This document shows, in pieces, positions 1-11,067 of a stretch of DNA of 64,000 nucleotides. The notes under the pieces are model-generated. The model was not told the origin of the DNA and made no database searches. It was given only the letters and a program-made list of their open reading frames with translations. Made by a program: the position numbers and the translations under genes. The stretch spans positions 19,308,865 through 19,372,864 of the forward strand of contig OX454527.1 of assembly GCA_949715645.1 (NCBI GenBank). The letters run 5' to 3'. This DNA is from Portevinia maculata. Taxonomy: Eukaryota > Arthropoda > Insecta > Diptera > Syrphidae. The first letter of the stretch is position 1; the number at the start of each line of letters is the position of its first letter.

Positions 1-1965
1 ACGCCGAGTTGTTTGTCTTGGCTCACTCATAGTCTCGGTAATCGGGGCTGGTTGTGAACCAATTGTAATCTGGTTACCCGGAAAGTGAGACTCCAGCAGA
101 TAACTAAGAGTTTCCGCTTTCGTCTCAGTGAAGGTGCCATCAAGTTTTCTAAGTGAGTCCAGTTTGGCTGGTTTGCCCTTTTTCAGAACTTTAACCAACC
201 TACTAGTTTCACCCAGCTTTTCAATCTTTTCGCAGAAATTCTTATAAGAAGCACTTTTCGATACCCGAATTAGCCTCTTATATTCCTTCTGCTTCGATCG
301 GTAGAGATTCCAGTCTGTCTCCAAATCAGTCTTGAGTGACCTATTTAGAAGCTTTCTAGCTTCTCTACGAATTCTTTGCAGTTCCGAGCTCCACCAGGGA
401 ACCGGTGTTCTGCCAGGGGGTTTGCTTACTGGGCACGTCAGTTCAAAACAGCTAGTAATGGCACTATTCAGGTCTTGAACAGCTTCCTCTACCTTTTGTC
501 TCGTCCTGAGTTTGGTTGGAGTTTTGAGAGTTTTCCCTAATTCCTCCCTGAAGCGTATCCAGTTGGTTTTTCTCGGATTCCTCCTCTCCTGCAAAGTTAT
601 GGCTTCGCATTCGATTTGGAATTCGATATATCTATGGTCTGAGAGGGACACCTCCGAAGAGACCCTCCAGTTAGTAACCGCCTTAAAGTATCTATTTGAT
701 AAAGTTAGGTCGATCACTTCCTGTCTTCTTGACGTCACAAAAGTTGGTTGCGAGTCAACATTGTTGATAGTAAGATCAGATGATAGAATGAAATCCAGGA
801 GATGGTTTCCTCGCATGTTGCATTTGCTGCTGCCCCAAACAGTGTTTTGAGCATTGGCATCACAGCATATAACTAGGCCCATCTTCCTGGTGTCGCAATA
901 GTCAATGAGTTCAGCAATTGCCCTCGGTGGTGGAGGCACTACCGAATCATAGGGGAGATAAGCTGACGCCACGATGAAGGTCTTCCAATTTCCATTCGTT
1001 TCGTAGCTAATGGCTGCAGCAACCAAATCTTGGCCACAAAATTGTCCAAGCTTAGTCGCTGAGAAAAGGTTCGACACAGCAAGACAAGCCCTTGGTCTCT
1101 CGGACCGCTCGTCACAGAGTATCGTAGTGCCACGGACACCTCCAAGGCCACAGATGCGATTTTTCCACACCCATGGCTCCTGTATGGATATTATGTGGGC
1201 TTTTGTATTCAACACAGAAAGCTTCTTACTGATGACTGCAGTAGCAGCCTTGGAGTGTTGAAGGTTAATCTGAGTAAATCCAATCATTGGAAATACATCA
1301 GTCATACTAGTGGAAGGGCACGCAGAAGGTGCGCGCGCAGTTCCACCGACAGGAGTGCTTGAGGTCTTCTTCCTCCGTTTGTTCCTGTTCGAGCTATTGG
1401 AAGGGGAGGCAGCGTTGGTTTCAGTCAGCTGGCTGGTTTCGGTTGGGGTAACCTCTGCCGACCTGCATCTCTTTTCCGTCGCCGCCGGGGAAGGGCAGTT
1501 CTCAGCGCTTGCGCCTTCAACTGGCGGTGCAGTTTCTTCGCGCCGCACGATAGCCGCCTTTCTCCTTTTCCTCTTTCGCTGGCTCTTAGATGGACGCTGA
1601 CCAGTGGACGCCGCCTCTGTGGCCCGTTTCACCTGTTCGGTTTCGCAGGCCTCGTCGGCAGCATCACACCTATCGGCTGTCTGTCTATTGGTCTGAAGAT
1701 TAAGCGTATCAGGTTGAACCTCTCCGCCACTTTCTTCATGTTTCCAGCCCAGTCTACCGAACGTGTCGGAGATAGAGCTGCAGGAATCTTCGGAAGCAAA
1801 CCTTTTCGCAACTCGAAGGTCAACGCCTGTACAGGCGGGGGGTATATGTATGTCGGTTGGGGCCTCCAGAATCCGTGCCCCGACCGTGGTCGAAAAGACC
1901 ACGGGTGGATTTTCGCCCATGCGAGTACCACCTGGAGTATTTGAATCATTAAGTTGTTCCTGCAT
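1..1965 (-). CDS. LOA-like non-LTR retrotransposon ORF, endonuclease part (partial)
   Basis: An uninterrupted frame of about 655 codons runs on the minus strand from an ATG at 1965 to the window edge, so the reverse transcriptase lies outside. The first ~220 residues are low-complexity, with Lys/Arg clusters (near 1600-1570 and 1385-1365), and I see no CCHC knuckle. From about 1305 an apurinic-type endonuclease follows: QINLQHSKAAT at its start, QEPWVW, the PRACLAV stretch, CCDANAQNTVWGSS, and SLSDHRYIEF for the catalytic Asp-His. A linker with PWWSSEL follows. The pattern fits the LOA clade, whose proteins nick the target and copy element RNA into it. The frame also stays open upstream of 1965 to about 2160, so the true start is uncertain. 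The absence of stops suggests a fairly young copy. Confidence 0.8.
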   Translation of the reverse strand, partial: MQEQLNDSNTPGGTRMGENPPVVFSTTVGARILEAPTDIHIPPACTGVDLRVAKRFASEDSCSSISDTFGRLGWKHEESGGEVQPDTLNLQTNRQTADRCDAADEACETEQVKRATEAASTGQRPSKSQRKRKRRKAAIVRREETAPPVEGASAENCPSPAATEKRCRSAEVTPTETSQLTETNAASPSNSSNRNKRRKKTSSTPVGGTARAPSACPSTSMTDVFPMIGFTQINLQHSKAATAVISKKLSVLNTKAHIISIQEPWVWKNRICGLGGVRGTTILCDERSERPRACLAVSNLFSATKLGQFCGQDLVAAAISYETNGNWKTFIVASAYLPYDSVVPPPPRAIAELIDYCDTRKMGLVICCDANAQNTVWGSSKCNMRGNHLLDFILSSDLTINNVDSQPTFVTSRRQEVIDLTLSNRYFKAVTNWRVSSEVSLSDHRYIEFQIECEAITLQERRNPRKTNWIRFREELGKTLKTPTKLRTRQKVEEAVQDLNSAITSCFELTCPVSKPPGRTPVPWWSSELQRIRREARKLLNRSLKTDLETDWNLYRSKQKEYKRLIRVSKSASYKNFCEKIEKLGETSRLVKVLKKGKPAKLDSLRKLDGTFTETKAETLSYLLESHFPGNQITIGSQPAPITETMSEPRQTTRR

Positions 1966-2089
1966 ACTTGTTTTTTGGTTTGGTTCGCGATAGAGCTTTG
2001 ACGGTGTATAAAACGCCGCTATGACTCTAAAACCTCGGATCACGAACGTATCGTACCGAGGTCCCCCTATCCACCACCTGGGGACGCGC

Positions 2090-2880
2090 CTGGTGGGTAA
2101 CCAACCCGAGGCTGTGCATGCTTTAGTGGACAAATTTGAGTCAGCAAATTCACTATTGAATGCTCCTGTGCCAGTAAGAAGTACCGAAAATATCGCAGCC
2201 GTCAGTGCTTCAGTTTAAAATGAGCCAAATAAGTCGATTCTAGGCCGTTCACAAGAATTGGGAATCTCTTGTGGCGAATTATGAATAAAGATCTTGGCCT
2301 ACACCCTTACAAAATCCAAATAAACTCCAGAACTGAAGCCCCTTGATCATTTGAAGTGCCGAAACTTTTTCAAATTGACTTTGCAAAAGTTTGAAGTAAA
2401 TTGCGAATGTCATCGAAAAACCTTCACATCTGAAGATGATCAACAAAAAGTTACGATGTGGTGTAGATTTCACGCCGGGGGTGCGATTGGACCGTATTTT
2501 TTTTTCGGTCGATGAAAATGGTCGCCATGTTAAGGTCAAATGGGTTCGCTATCGTGACATATTGGAAGACTATTTTTGGCCAGAGTTGGATGGACTTGAC
2601 ATCAGTTAAATGTGGTTCCAACAAGATAGTGCTACATGCCACATAGCTGGTAAAGTAATTGATCTAATGAAGAGGAAGTTCGGTAATCGTGTAATCTGGA
2701 GAAATGGTCCCGTCGAATGGCTGCTCGCTCATGCGATTTAATGCCGTCGCATTCCTTTTTGTAGTGTAACGTTAAGTCGTTGGTTTTAGCCAACAAGCCC
2801 ACAACGTTAACGGAGCTCAAAAACAATAGCGAACACGAAAATACCAACGTTCCGGCCGATATGTGTCGAAGAGTGTTGAA
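2090..2880 (+). pseudogene. mariner (DD41D-like) transposase relic
   Basis: A heavily decayed transposase reads in several frames: ALVDKFES and ENIAAVSASV (DNA-binding half, about 2120-2215), KDLGLHPYKIQ-like text near 2290, then WFQQDSATCH (second catalytic Asp, about 2612) and KRKFGNRVIWRNGPVEW. A C-terminal piece, LANKPTTLTELKNN, follows near 2790. The same order of motifs occurs in the better copy at 50484-51682, so this is the same family. The first ~200 bp and both terminal repeats are missing, and many stops and frameshifts are present. It abuts the antisense LINE to its left. Confidence 0.75.
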
Positions 2881-2904
2881 ATTTGGCTCCAAAGAATCGT
2901 CGAT

Positions 2905-3160
2905 GGTCATATGAACGAGAAAGAAAGAGGCAAGCCTTTAAACTCCTGGATCACATAAATGCAACAACATTGGCATTTGATAGGCCTCAGTTACGAATTG
3001 ATCAGACACCGGGAGGCCTTCCAATATTCATTGAGGTTAAATTGAGGCACCCCACAGGCAGACAGGCAGTGAAATAAGGATGCAGTAAGGTGGGAGGGTT
3101 ATGATCCCTTTAATTCTGATGATAGCTTCACTGTTAAGGAAGAAGACGATGTCATATCGT
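2905..3160 (+). repeat. Retroposon family A, copy 1
   Basis: This block shares ordered motifs with five other places in the window: 'ctcctggatcacataaatg', then 'attgaggt', then 'agtaaggtgggagggttatg' and 'atccctttaattctgat', ending in a GAA-rich tail. The fixed orientation with a GAA tail suggests a retroposon. I see no tRNA-type promoter and no long ORF. It could be a SINE or the 3' end of an unidentified LINE. Confidence 0.6.
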
Positions 3161-3300
3161 CAAATGGCCATTACCTGCCATGCATGACAAATCCGCTAAC
3201 TGTAGCTCACATTTCGCTGTGAAGTAAAGTGAAACACTACAATATTGTAGCAAGGTTCGCAGAACGATAAAATATGATTCGTTCGAACGAGAGATACAGA

Positions 3301-4156
3301 AAAACATAGGGACGGGCTACAGTCCGCTTGGGCGAACTGTTGGATACCCTATTCTTATTCCTATCCCTCATAAGTGGGCGTGACAAAAGTCTAAGTATGG
3401 TTGAATTGTTAAGAACGCTCTACATATTTTGTTATATAACATTTAAAGGATTTTAACAAAAAAAACGCTCCCTAGCTCAAACTTGGGTCTTTCAATAAAA
3501 TTGTTTTATTTAATTGTGGGCGTGTCAGTAGGCGGATTTAAAAAAAATTAACACATGAGCATAAAGGCCACCTAGAGAGTATATATTATAAATTTCAGCT
3601 CCCTAGCTCACTTTGAATTTTCAAAAAAAAAAAAAAAAAATAATTGTGTGCGTGCCAGTGGGCGGATTTTGAAAATATTTACACATGAGCATAAAGGGCC
3701 CATAGAGAGTATATATTATAAATTTCAGCTCCCTAGCTTTGGATTTTCAAAAAAATTGTTTTATTTATTTGTGGGCGTGTCAGTGGGCGGATTTTGAAAA
3801 TTTTTTATCCCGAGCAGTTTTAGGAGTCATAGATCATATATAAAAAAATTTCAGCTTTCTAGCTCAAAATTCGATTTTTCCCAAAATTTTGTTTTTTTGA
3901 GTTTGTGGGCGTGTCTGTGGGCGGATTTCAAAAATTCGTAAACTTGATTATTTCGGGACCCTAGAGAGTATATGGTTAAAATTTCAGCTCTCTAGGTCCA
4001 GTTTAAAGGACGGACGGACGGACGGACATGGCTAGATCGACATTACTATCGATGCTGATCATAAATATAGTAACTTTTAGGGGTCTACGGGCAATATTAA
4101 GGTATGTTACAAACTATGCGTTAAAATTAATATACCCCTAGAATAGGGTATAAAAA
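3301..4156 (+). repeat. mini-me-like tandem-monomer repeat, copy 1
   Basis: It begins 'acatagggacgggctacag', has about five monomers of ~130 bp each carrying 'gtgggcgtgtcagtgggcgg', then a (GGAC)n run at about 4010-4026, the core 'catggctagatcgacatt', and ends with the small palindrome 'ccctagaatagggtat'. Copies 2 and 3 are at 43413 and 46606. The GGAC microsatellite plus core recalls dipteran mini-me/DINE-1-like non-autonomous elements, which are linked to Helentrons; that assignment is from memory. The heptamer 'gatacag' occurs on both flanks (3293-3299 and 4158-4164), a possible target duplication. It encodes nothing. Confidence 0.75.
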
Positions 4157-4860
4157 GGATACAGTTCGTTCGTGAGAGAACTATACATTTTTAAAGATCG
4201 AACGTTTTATCGTTCGCGAACTTTTTCTTTTATGGTTCGTGAGAAGATCGATAAAGAACGATAAAGATCCTTATTTTATCGTTCGCGACCGATATTTTAC
4301 GAACCCTGTATTGTAGTGGGGGTGTGGACTCTGTGTGTAACTCATCAATCAAAGGATGCAGTTGAACAACATGAGGAAGCAAGTGCTGTAACTTTGAAGA
4401 TCTGAAAAGCATCTACATCAACAATCGAGTCTAGTATAATAGCTGTTGCTGATTATAACGAAAAGATTTTTTGCTGAATGAAAAAACGATTTGGTAGGAA
4501 ATGCAATATACAGAATTGATTTATTAAATATAATTTGAATTGGGTACTTAGCTGCTGATGGGGAGATGTGTTAGCTTTCACGATCGAAATCCAGTGAAGT
4601 GACAAAAACCAAAGAAAAGGTCAAATAGACCACGCATAATTATCATCTCGCCCATCCGCAGCTTCGCACACGCAATTGTTGGTGTAAAGCTGTGCGAGCT
4701 TGCATTCAATACAAAAAAGAGAACATTTACAATCATTATATAAATCAAATGCAAAAACAATAGTAAGAAACAAGAAAGAAATACATATTAGGCAAAGGTG
4801 TTGGTTTCATCTCAAACAATAGCCCTGCTGAGTAAATTGTCTTCTTACGGATAGGCTGTA
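4157..4860. other. No gene; GTTCG-rich palindromic patch
   Basis: Between 4157 and 4310 the motif 'atcgttcgcgaac' and its complement recur at least four times. The same motif family lies just left of the mini-me-like insertion at 3255-3290, so one older sequence was split by that insertion. The rest to 4860 shows no recognisable gene. Confidence 0.4.
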
Positions 4861-5035
4861 TTGGATGCTGAATTTCCTTCAAGGTCGATCAATTCAAGTT
4901 ATGTTCGATGAAGTCTCTTCTCTTCGGATTACTTTGCTGTTAATGCAGGAGTGCCGCAAGGATCGATAATTTCTCCAGCCTTGTTTCTCATCCATATTAA
5001 TGAAATGATTTTTTGCAGTCAACACATTCTTGAAT
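4861..5035 (+). pseudogene. LINE reverse transcriptase fragment
   Basis: Near 4880 the frame reads FLQGRSIQVMFDEVSS and, after a one-base shift, SDYFAVNAGVPQGSIISPA followed by LFLIHINEM. This is the conserved palm block of a non-LTR reverse transcriptase, just before the catalytic FADD box, which is missing. It is an isolated ~150-bp scrap with no other domain nearby. The clade cannot be set from so little. Confidence 0.7.
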
Positions 5036-5099
5036 GACGCACCTGTAAATGAAAGCCCTGATTCATAGGCAAAGTTGCCAACAGATCATATCTCTTGTT

Positions 5100-5205
5100 C
5101 TTTCTCACTACCGACTATTCTATGATCTGGACTAAAGGGATCGTAACCCTTCAACTTCACTGCATCCCCTGTGGTCCGCTTTTATCTCAAGTCCAACGAA
5201 TAACC
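5100..5205 (-). repeat. Retroposon family A, fragment
   Basis: The string 'gatctggactaaagggatcg' with 'taacccttcaacttcactgc' and 'atcccctgtggtccgc' is the reverse complement of the family A 3' region. Only about 100 bp remain. Confidence 0.5.
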
Positions 5206-7449
5206 ACTTAGCCACTGCGCCACTATTGCAAAGTATGCTTCCGTTAAATCCGAGAAAGGAAGCACTTTACTCCGAAGCAACTTCTCCTCCTTAATAAAGT
5301 ATAAGTTAGGCCAGGGATTGAGTAATGTTCTCACATCTGGAGTTCGGCTTTCAAACATTCTCTAAAATACTAGACAGTATTCGAAAGCGTGGAGTTCGCC
5401 TACCTGATGACCCAGAATTGACTTCAAACCTTCAACCACTGACTCAACTCAACTTGCCGCTGACCTTAATCTATTCTAAAAATAGAAGAGATTTTATTTA
5501 TTTATTTGTTTTTATTTATTTCGGAAATAGAAGAAATAATTCCCAAACGTCGCGTCGTCGTTTGGCAGAATATGTCAAAATCAATCATTCTATGGTCTGT
5601 GCAACCATTTTAAAATAAACTTTTCCAGTAAACTCGGTTAAAAATATTGTGTAGCACGTGTTCGCATGATATTCTACGAATATCATTTTATGGCAAATAT
5701 CGCGTAAACTAAAAAGTCAAAAGCGACCGAAATCGCTGTTTGAAAGTGAAAAAACCTTTTCAATTGAGCTATCGATCCACGACGAAGGGTATCAACCAAT
5801 GAGGTGTTCCTATGCATGCATTGCATCTATGTTGGGTATCACTGTCAACATAATGGAAATTTAGCTTACCTATAGGTAGGTACCTTCCTCCTACAACAAT
5901 CACTTTTTGAGTATAATTCAATTTAAGCCACTCAACGTCAGTCCCGGAACTTCTCGGTGACATTAAAATTCAGCACAATCCCCAAAGCAACAACATTAAC
6001 TTTGATGCCATTTGCCCCTAAAAGTAGCAATTCTCCACTTCGACAAAATATTATGATCATGGAGAGACAACAATGGTACTGACCCATAAGTCACGATTAC
6101 CCAAACAAGCACCCAACGATTCACGAGCAGAAACTTATTTAAATTTGCACAGCAATTGGTTCGGCTCAGTTCTTCTACTTTGAATGTGTATTTTTTGGTG
6201 CTCTAAAATGCGGTTACAAATCTCCTTGACGATAGATTGAATCCACCTCAGCCCACAGAGTACTGAGTTGAATGCTCCCCATCCGCCGTCGACAACAACG
6301 ACGACGTCAAACTAATTAGCATTCCATTCCACGTAAAATTTTCATGTTCAGAGTCCCAAGAAATGAAACCGGTGCGCGTTCAGGTCATGGGTTACCCCAT
6401 TTGGCAGTTTAACGCGGTGCAACTACTACCGTTCCACAGCAGACCGCGTTGCTGGGCAGAGGGATAGGAATTACATCTTTGTGCGCCGGGGTATGTAGTT
6501 CCAATCGGTGTTCCCCTGGCAAAGCTGTGCGCAGATGGATTATCATGTGCTGCTGCAGCTGAGTGCAAATGGCAGAGAAGTTTTGTCGCCTCTTCCATGT
6601 CACATTTTATAGGCACACCGATAGCACCCAACTTCGACTAACAGAGGGTTCCAATAGGGGAGCACAGTGGGAGCATTAAGTATAGCTGTGATTGCAGTAG
6701 CAAGGTCTGCGTATACGCCAAGTGAAATTGATTTTCTAAGCAGTAACCATGGCTACCAAGGAGTGAATGTGTATCGAATTTCAGATTCACTAAAAAAAAA
6801 ATAGAAAATATGAAATTAATTAATTAGTTACAGCGTGTCCAATTAGGACGGTCATTTATGGTATCGATTTAGAGTGTTCATTTGAGCGAATGCATTGCCA
6901 GGTGGCTTGCGGCTGATTTTAGCCAAAGTGGTTCATTAAGACTGAAAGATAAGATGTTGTGCCTTAATAAAATGGAGTAAGAATACTATGCTTGCAGAAA
7001 AGGCAACATTTGAAACGGGATTTAGTTTTTTCTTGAAGGACTTAATAGGCAATGAAAACCTCTACCTAATGACAACCGTTTTTTATGGTCTCGATCTATT
7101 TTAAAAAGTTGTTAAGTTCGAATATATATACGCATATGTACGTCAAATAGAAAGCTATATACTTTGAAGTACATTCGTTTATGGGAGTACACCAAGTACC
7201 CCAAGGCATTATTTCTAAAATCTGATTATGTAGATTTCTTCTAAATACTTGTATCTACAATATATCAAATTTCTTTAAAATAACCGCGGCCCTTTTTTGA
7301 GATATTGTTGAATTCCTAAAGTAATGGAGTCTGTTGAAAGAAACTGAGCTAGCCATCTTATGATACTCAACCCAATTAATCAAGACATTAAAATCAATCC
7401 AATTCGTCGAAGCCGTTTTTGGGAACAGTGAGATCTCCAAAAATTCAAA
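5206..7449. other. No recognisable gene or repeat
   Basis: Short open frames occur by chance but none shows a domain, conserved motif or splice context. AT-rich intergenic or degraded repeat sequence. Confidence 0.4.
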
Positions 7450-7800
7450 AACTTTTTTTTTTTTTTTTTTTATAATTTGCTTACGCTAAAGGGATTTTTT
7501 CTGTTGTTACAGTACCCTTATAGTGCGTAACACAGCGTAAGCATTTGTGTTTAACAGCAAGCAGCACTATCGCATTTCATTGCATGCTTTTTGGTGCTAC
7601 TTACTATTAGAAAGAATAGAGAGATAGGAAAGAAGTGTTTGGGTGCAGTTGTAGGGTTTTTCTCCACGGGTGGCGTCTAAGATGCTTACGGAGATTACGA
7701 TTTCATGTATTCGATATAAAGTAATGGACTTGGCCGGGATTCGAACGCACGACCTTCCATTCAGTAAGCAAATACAATACAAAACTGTTAGGTATGTGAA
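7450..7800 (-). repeat. tRNA-derived SINE, copy 1
   Basis: On the minus strand the head carries 'gtgcgttcgaatcccggcc', a Pol III B box matching GTTCGAATC (around 7740). Next come 'ccacccgtggagaaaaaccc' and 'cttctttcctatctc'; the unit ends in a run of about 20 A (the T run at 7450-7471). A second copy lies at 37215-37430 with the same order of blocks. B box, fixed body and poly(A) tail together define a SINE. I found no clear target duplication. Confidence 0.65.
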
Positions 7801-7979
7801 TAAAAAATATTTCAAAATTTGTAATATATAAATTCGTTCCAAATCTATAGGTCGGAAATTGTTGTCGAAATAGTTCGACCCGTTTTTGAGATATAACAAT
7901 TTTTGTAAACTACCGTTATTCGCCTATTTTCGCAAAATCTGAGTAAGCCATTACGCTCACCTTAATTATTTTGTGGGGT

Positions 7980-8712
7980 TGGGTTCGATATCCCGCTTTT
8001 TATAATCCCGATTCTTAAAATCCCGCTATTAAAATTCCGCTTTTTATAATCCCGCTTTTTTAAAATCCCGACTCTTATAATCCCGTTTTTTATAATCCCG
8101 TTTCTTATTATCTCGCTTTTACAATCAAAAGTAGTTGCTTTATTTTAAAAATCGCGCAATTTTTTAAAATAACGCAACTACTTTTGATTTTAAAAGCGGG
8201 ATAATAAGAAAATTAAAATAAATTAAGCAATGATTGTTTTTTTGAAATGCAGTTTATTTAAACATTTATCATTTTTAGAGGAAGTAACAAAATAAGAAAT
8301 AAATAATATCAAAATAAATTTTTAAGTATCTAATAAATTTGACAATGTTCAATAATTTAAAAAAAAATATAAAGTATATAATGTTATATGATATTCTGCA
8401 AAAGGGAACAAAAAAAACTTCAAACCATTAACAACATTTTTTATTTTATTAGTTCAAGTGTATCGGATGCATTTTCTTTTTGGTCGAGTATTTTTAATAT
8501 ATAATAATATAATAAAAAAGCTCATATAACCAGCATCTATTTTTTTGATAACAATGTTTTGTAAAAAAACGGGATTAGCGGGATTTGGCGGGATTTCAAA
8601 AAGCGGGATTATAATAGATCGGGATTTTGAACAAGCGGGATTTTAGAAGACGGGATTTTAAAACTGTTTTTTTTCGGGATTTTTGAAAAGCGGGATTCCG
8701 ATACGCTCCCTT
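7980..8712. repeat. Fold-back element with 'aatcccg' arms
   Basis: The left arm (7985-8115) is a run of 'tataatcccgctttt'-type units; the right arm (8570-8705) is the same units reversed ('agcgggattttaaaa'). Inside, 8100-8206 forms its own hairpin: 'aatcaaaagtagttgc' pairs with 'gcaactacttttgatt'. The centre is AT-rich without coding sequence. Long modular inverted arms fit a fold-back element or MITE. I could not fix the exact ends or a target duplication. Confidence 0.65.
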
Positions 8713-9044
8713 ATTTTGTATATCAAAAATGTTCAAAATCTTTAGAGCTAGTTTTGAGAAAATCGGTATTAAAAAAACATTATTTGAAATGATAGAATAA
8801 AAACCAAATGACCACGAGATATAGGCCTACAATCCCCTAAGCACGAAGTTTGAAGTAAAGCCGTCCAGCCATTGTGGCTAGAGCCTCGGTGACAGACGGG
8901 CAGATGGACAGACGGCCCGACGCACTAAGGGCTTTGCGACTCAAAAATCTGAAACTTTTTGGTCTCTCTTAATAATCCAGTGAAATAATACACACATCCT
9001 TTTGAATCTGATGCGCATCAGTTAACGCAAGTTTATTAAGTTTA
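8713..9044. other. No gene
   Basis: Contains a short degenerate GACG/GACA patch (8890-8920). Nothing else recognised. Confidence 0.4.
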
Positions 9045-10805
9045 GGGTAGAACTGGGTAATACCGGTAATTTCAATAAAAACTCAAATAAAACGAAATTC
9101 GTTCTTTAAATAATACTTTTACTTCACTTTTTATTAAATTAATATATTTTTTCTATTATTATAAACATAAATAAAGCTAAATGAACTCGACGGAAAAAAG
9201 TTGTAATAAAAAAAAGGTCTAAAATGACCGGGACTAGACGCATGGTCGGGTAAATCCGGTCAACAATTCTGGTAATGGCGGTCATTAATGTTTTACAATA
9301 AAATACAATATTCAAATTATATTAATATTTATTTTTAGTTTTCGCATAAATCGCATATGTAGCCAGATGGACTGTCCCAACCTGAGCATTCAGCGTGAGC
9401 CCAACCTGCACAGCGTGTGCAACTGTACCACATCTCGTTGTTGCGTCCAAATTCTCCACAAATTAAACATTTGTTGCTACCATCTCCTAAAGAGTCAAAA
9501 GAGTCATCATCCACAATCATTCCAGCGCTAACATCAGACTCGGATGTAGACTCTTGAAGAATCTTTTTCGTCACCTTCCGAACCGCTTTTCTTTTCTTAT
9601 TAGGCACTGGCAATACCTTTTTGTCCTTCATTTTTTTGGAGCTGCTCTTTTAAGTTCTTTTTCTTCCAAATTTTGTTTCATAGGTGTCGATGTTAGCAGA
9701 GTAGCGTGTTGTTTATCCCTGCATTTCCTAGTCTGATTAGCCATCATTTTTTTTGGCACTGTGAGAAGATCTTTTATGGTTTCGTTCAAGGCACCAAATG
9801 AAGTCGATGGGGCCGAAATGGGCAAATGTTCAAGGCTAGGAGAGTGCCTTGCACGAGGAAAAATGAACATTGGTGGAATAAAACCAATGGCAGCGCTCAT
9901 AGCACATAATGCCGTAATATTGCGCCCTCTCTCCCAGCTGGTTATAGATCCGACTCTTTTTTGACCAGTTTCTGCCAGAACTTTTCCAGGATCCTGGACG
10001 GTAGAAAATCCAGTTTCATCCGCATTATATATATTTAGCTATGCCATTTTTTTCCGCGTATTCGAAAGCTACTTGCCTTACTTGTAATGATGTGCACCCA
10101 TAAAAAATTTTGGCGAGTTGTTTGATCTGTGTTGCAATTTCATTTTCCTGGTCTTTGTTCAAAACCGTGTGTCGCCCCAGAGATGGCTCACAGAAGTTTT
10201 TCTTTTTTAGGTGTTCTTGCAGTGTCGAATATGCTATTTTAACAGACTTGGCTGCGGCGCGAATTGACATACCCGTTTCAATTAGTTTTTTGGCGTCGTT
10301 TATAGCCACCTCCGACCACGAACCTCTGGAAGTGGTTCTTGACTTAGGTTTGCCCATTCTGATACACCAAAAAAGAAAAAAAGAAACCAATTTGTCAACT
10401 TTTTTTATGAATAGGTAATGCGGGTCAGTTGACCGGGACTACCCACACGGGAGCGCCAAGGAAAAAAATTACAGTGAAATTTTAAGTTAAGAAAAACAAA
10501 GTAAAACCGATTCAGATTGTTAATAAAACACAACATAAAGTATGTAAAATATCACTGTATTTATAAGAAATAAGAGAAAGTACTTACTCTCTATTTTCGG
10601 ATCACCTTTTCTTATAACAAATTGACCGAAAACACTAAAAGATCTGTCACTTCCAAAGGCCACAACTAAACTAAACAAACATCTGTCTGGTATGAAAATA
10701 ATCTTCGCACTAACACATGCAAAGAGCTGGTGAGTCAATGTTCCCATTCTCGAGATACAAGGGTGACCGGTATTACCGACTGACCGGCATTACCAAGTTT
10801 TACCC
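9045..10805 (-). mobile_element. pogo/Tigger-type transposon, internally deleted
   Basis: The ends are inverted repeats: GGGTAGAACTGGGTAATACC on the left against GGGTAAAACTTGGTAATGCC at the right end read inward. TA precedes the left end; the right flank has TG, a decayed TA. The motif 'tgaccgggacta' recurs inside both ends (about 9225 and 10432). The single damaged gene is antisense. At 1.76 kb it is shorter than full pogo elements because the middle of the catalytic domain is missing. Confidence 0.85.
9335..10390 (-). pseudogene. pogo-type transposase with C-terminal PHD finger, deleted
   Basis: The protein starts MGKPKSRTTSRGSW with a psq/CENP-B-like helix-turn-helix (SIRAAAKSVKIAYSTLQEHL), runs to AFEYAEKNGIAKY, then shifts frame at about 10035 into YNADETGFSTVQDPGKV, which holds the first catalytic Asp. 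GFIPPMFIFPR follows, and an internal deletion near 9840 removes the other two acidic residues. The tail ends in a stop near 9630 and continues at once with a Lys-rich stretch and a C4HC3 PHD finger (CLIC, SCTRC, AHAEC, YICDLC; 9340-9480). PHD fingers bind histone tails, so this tail may steer integration; that role is inference. It cannot make active transposase. Confidence 0.8.
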
Positions 10806-11067
10806 TGAACAAAAAATAATAATATTAAAAGAATTAAAAAAAATACAAATTTTGATCCATAGGGCCAGATCGGTCCAGAAATGTAAGAAGGCGGATTCGA
10901 ATCCGGACATTTAAAATTTGTGGAGAAATTAGCCAAAACTTGTTGAACCATTTTTGATTAAGTTCAAAAATAAAATTACAGAATTGGATTTTTCACAACA
11001 TTAAATTTACAACGCGGATGGTTCTGGCCTATTTTTTAAGCTCCGCATGAGCAAACTGAACGTTTGT

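Noticed and set aside
3374..4000. CRISPR array
   Set aside because: The ~131-bp monomers are similar along their whole length, with no unique spacers, and the sequence is eukaryotic.
5325..5618. Protein-coding gene of 97 codons
   Set aside because: Low-complexity translation, no domain, no splice or neighbour support.
10860..10912. tRNA gene or SINE head at 'ggattcgaatccgg'
   Set aside because: The motif is a short palindrome; no A box, body or tail is found.
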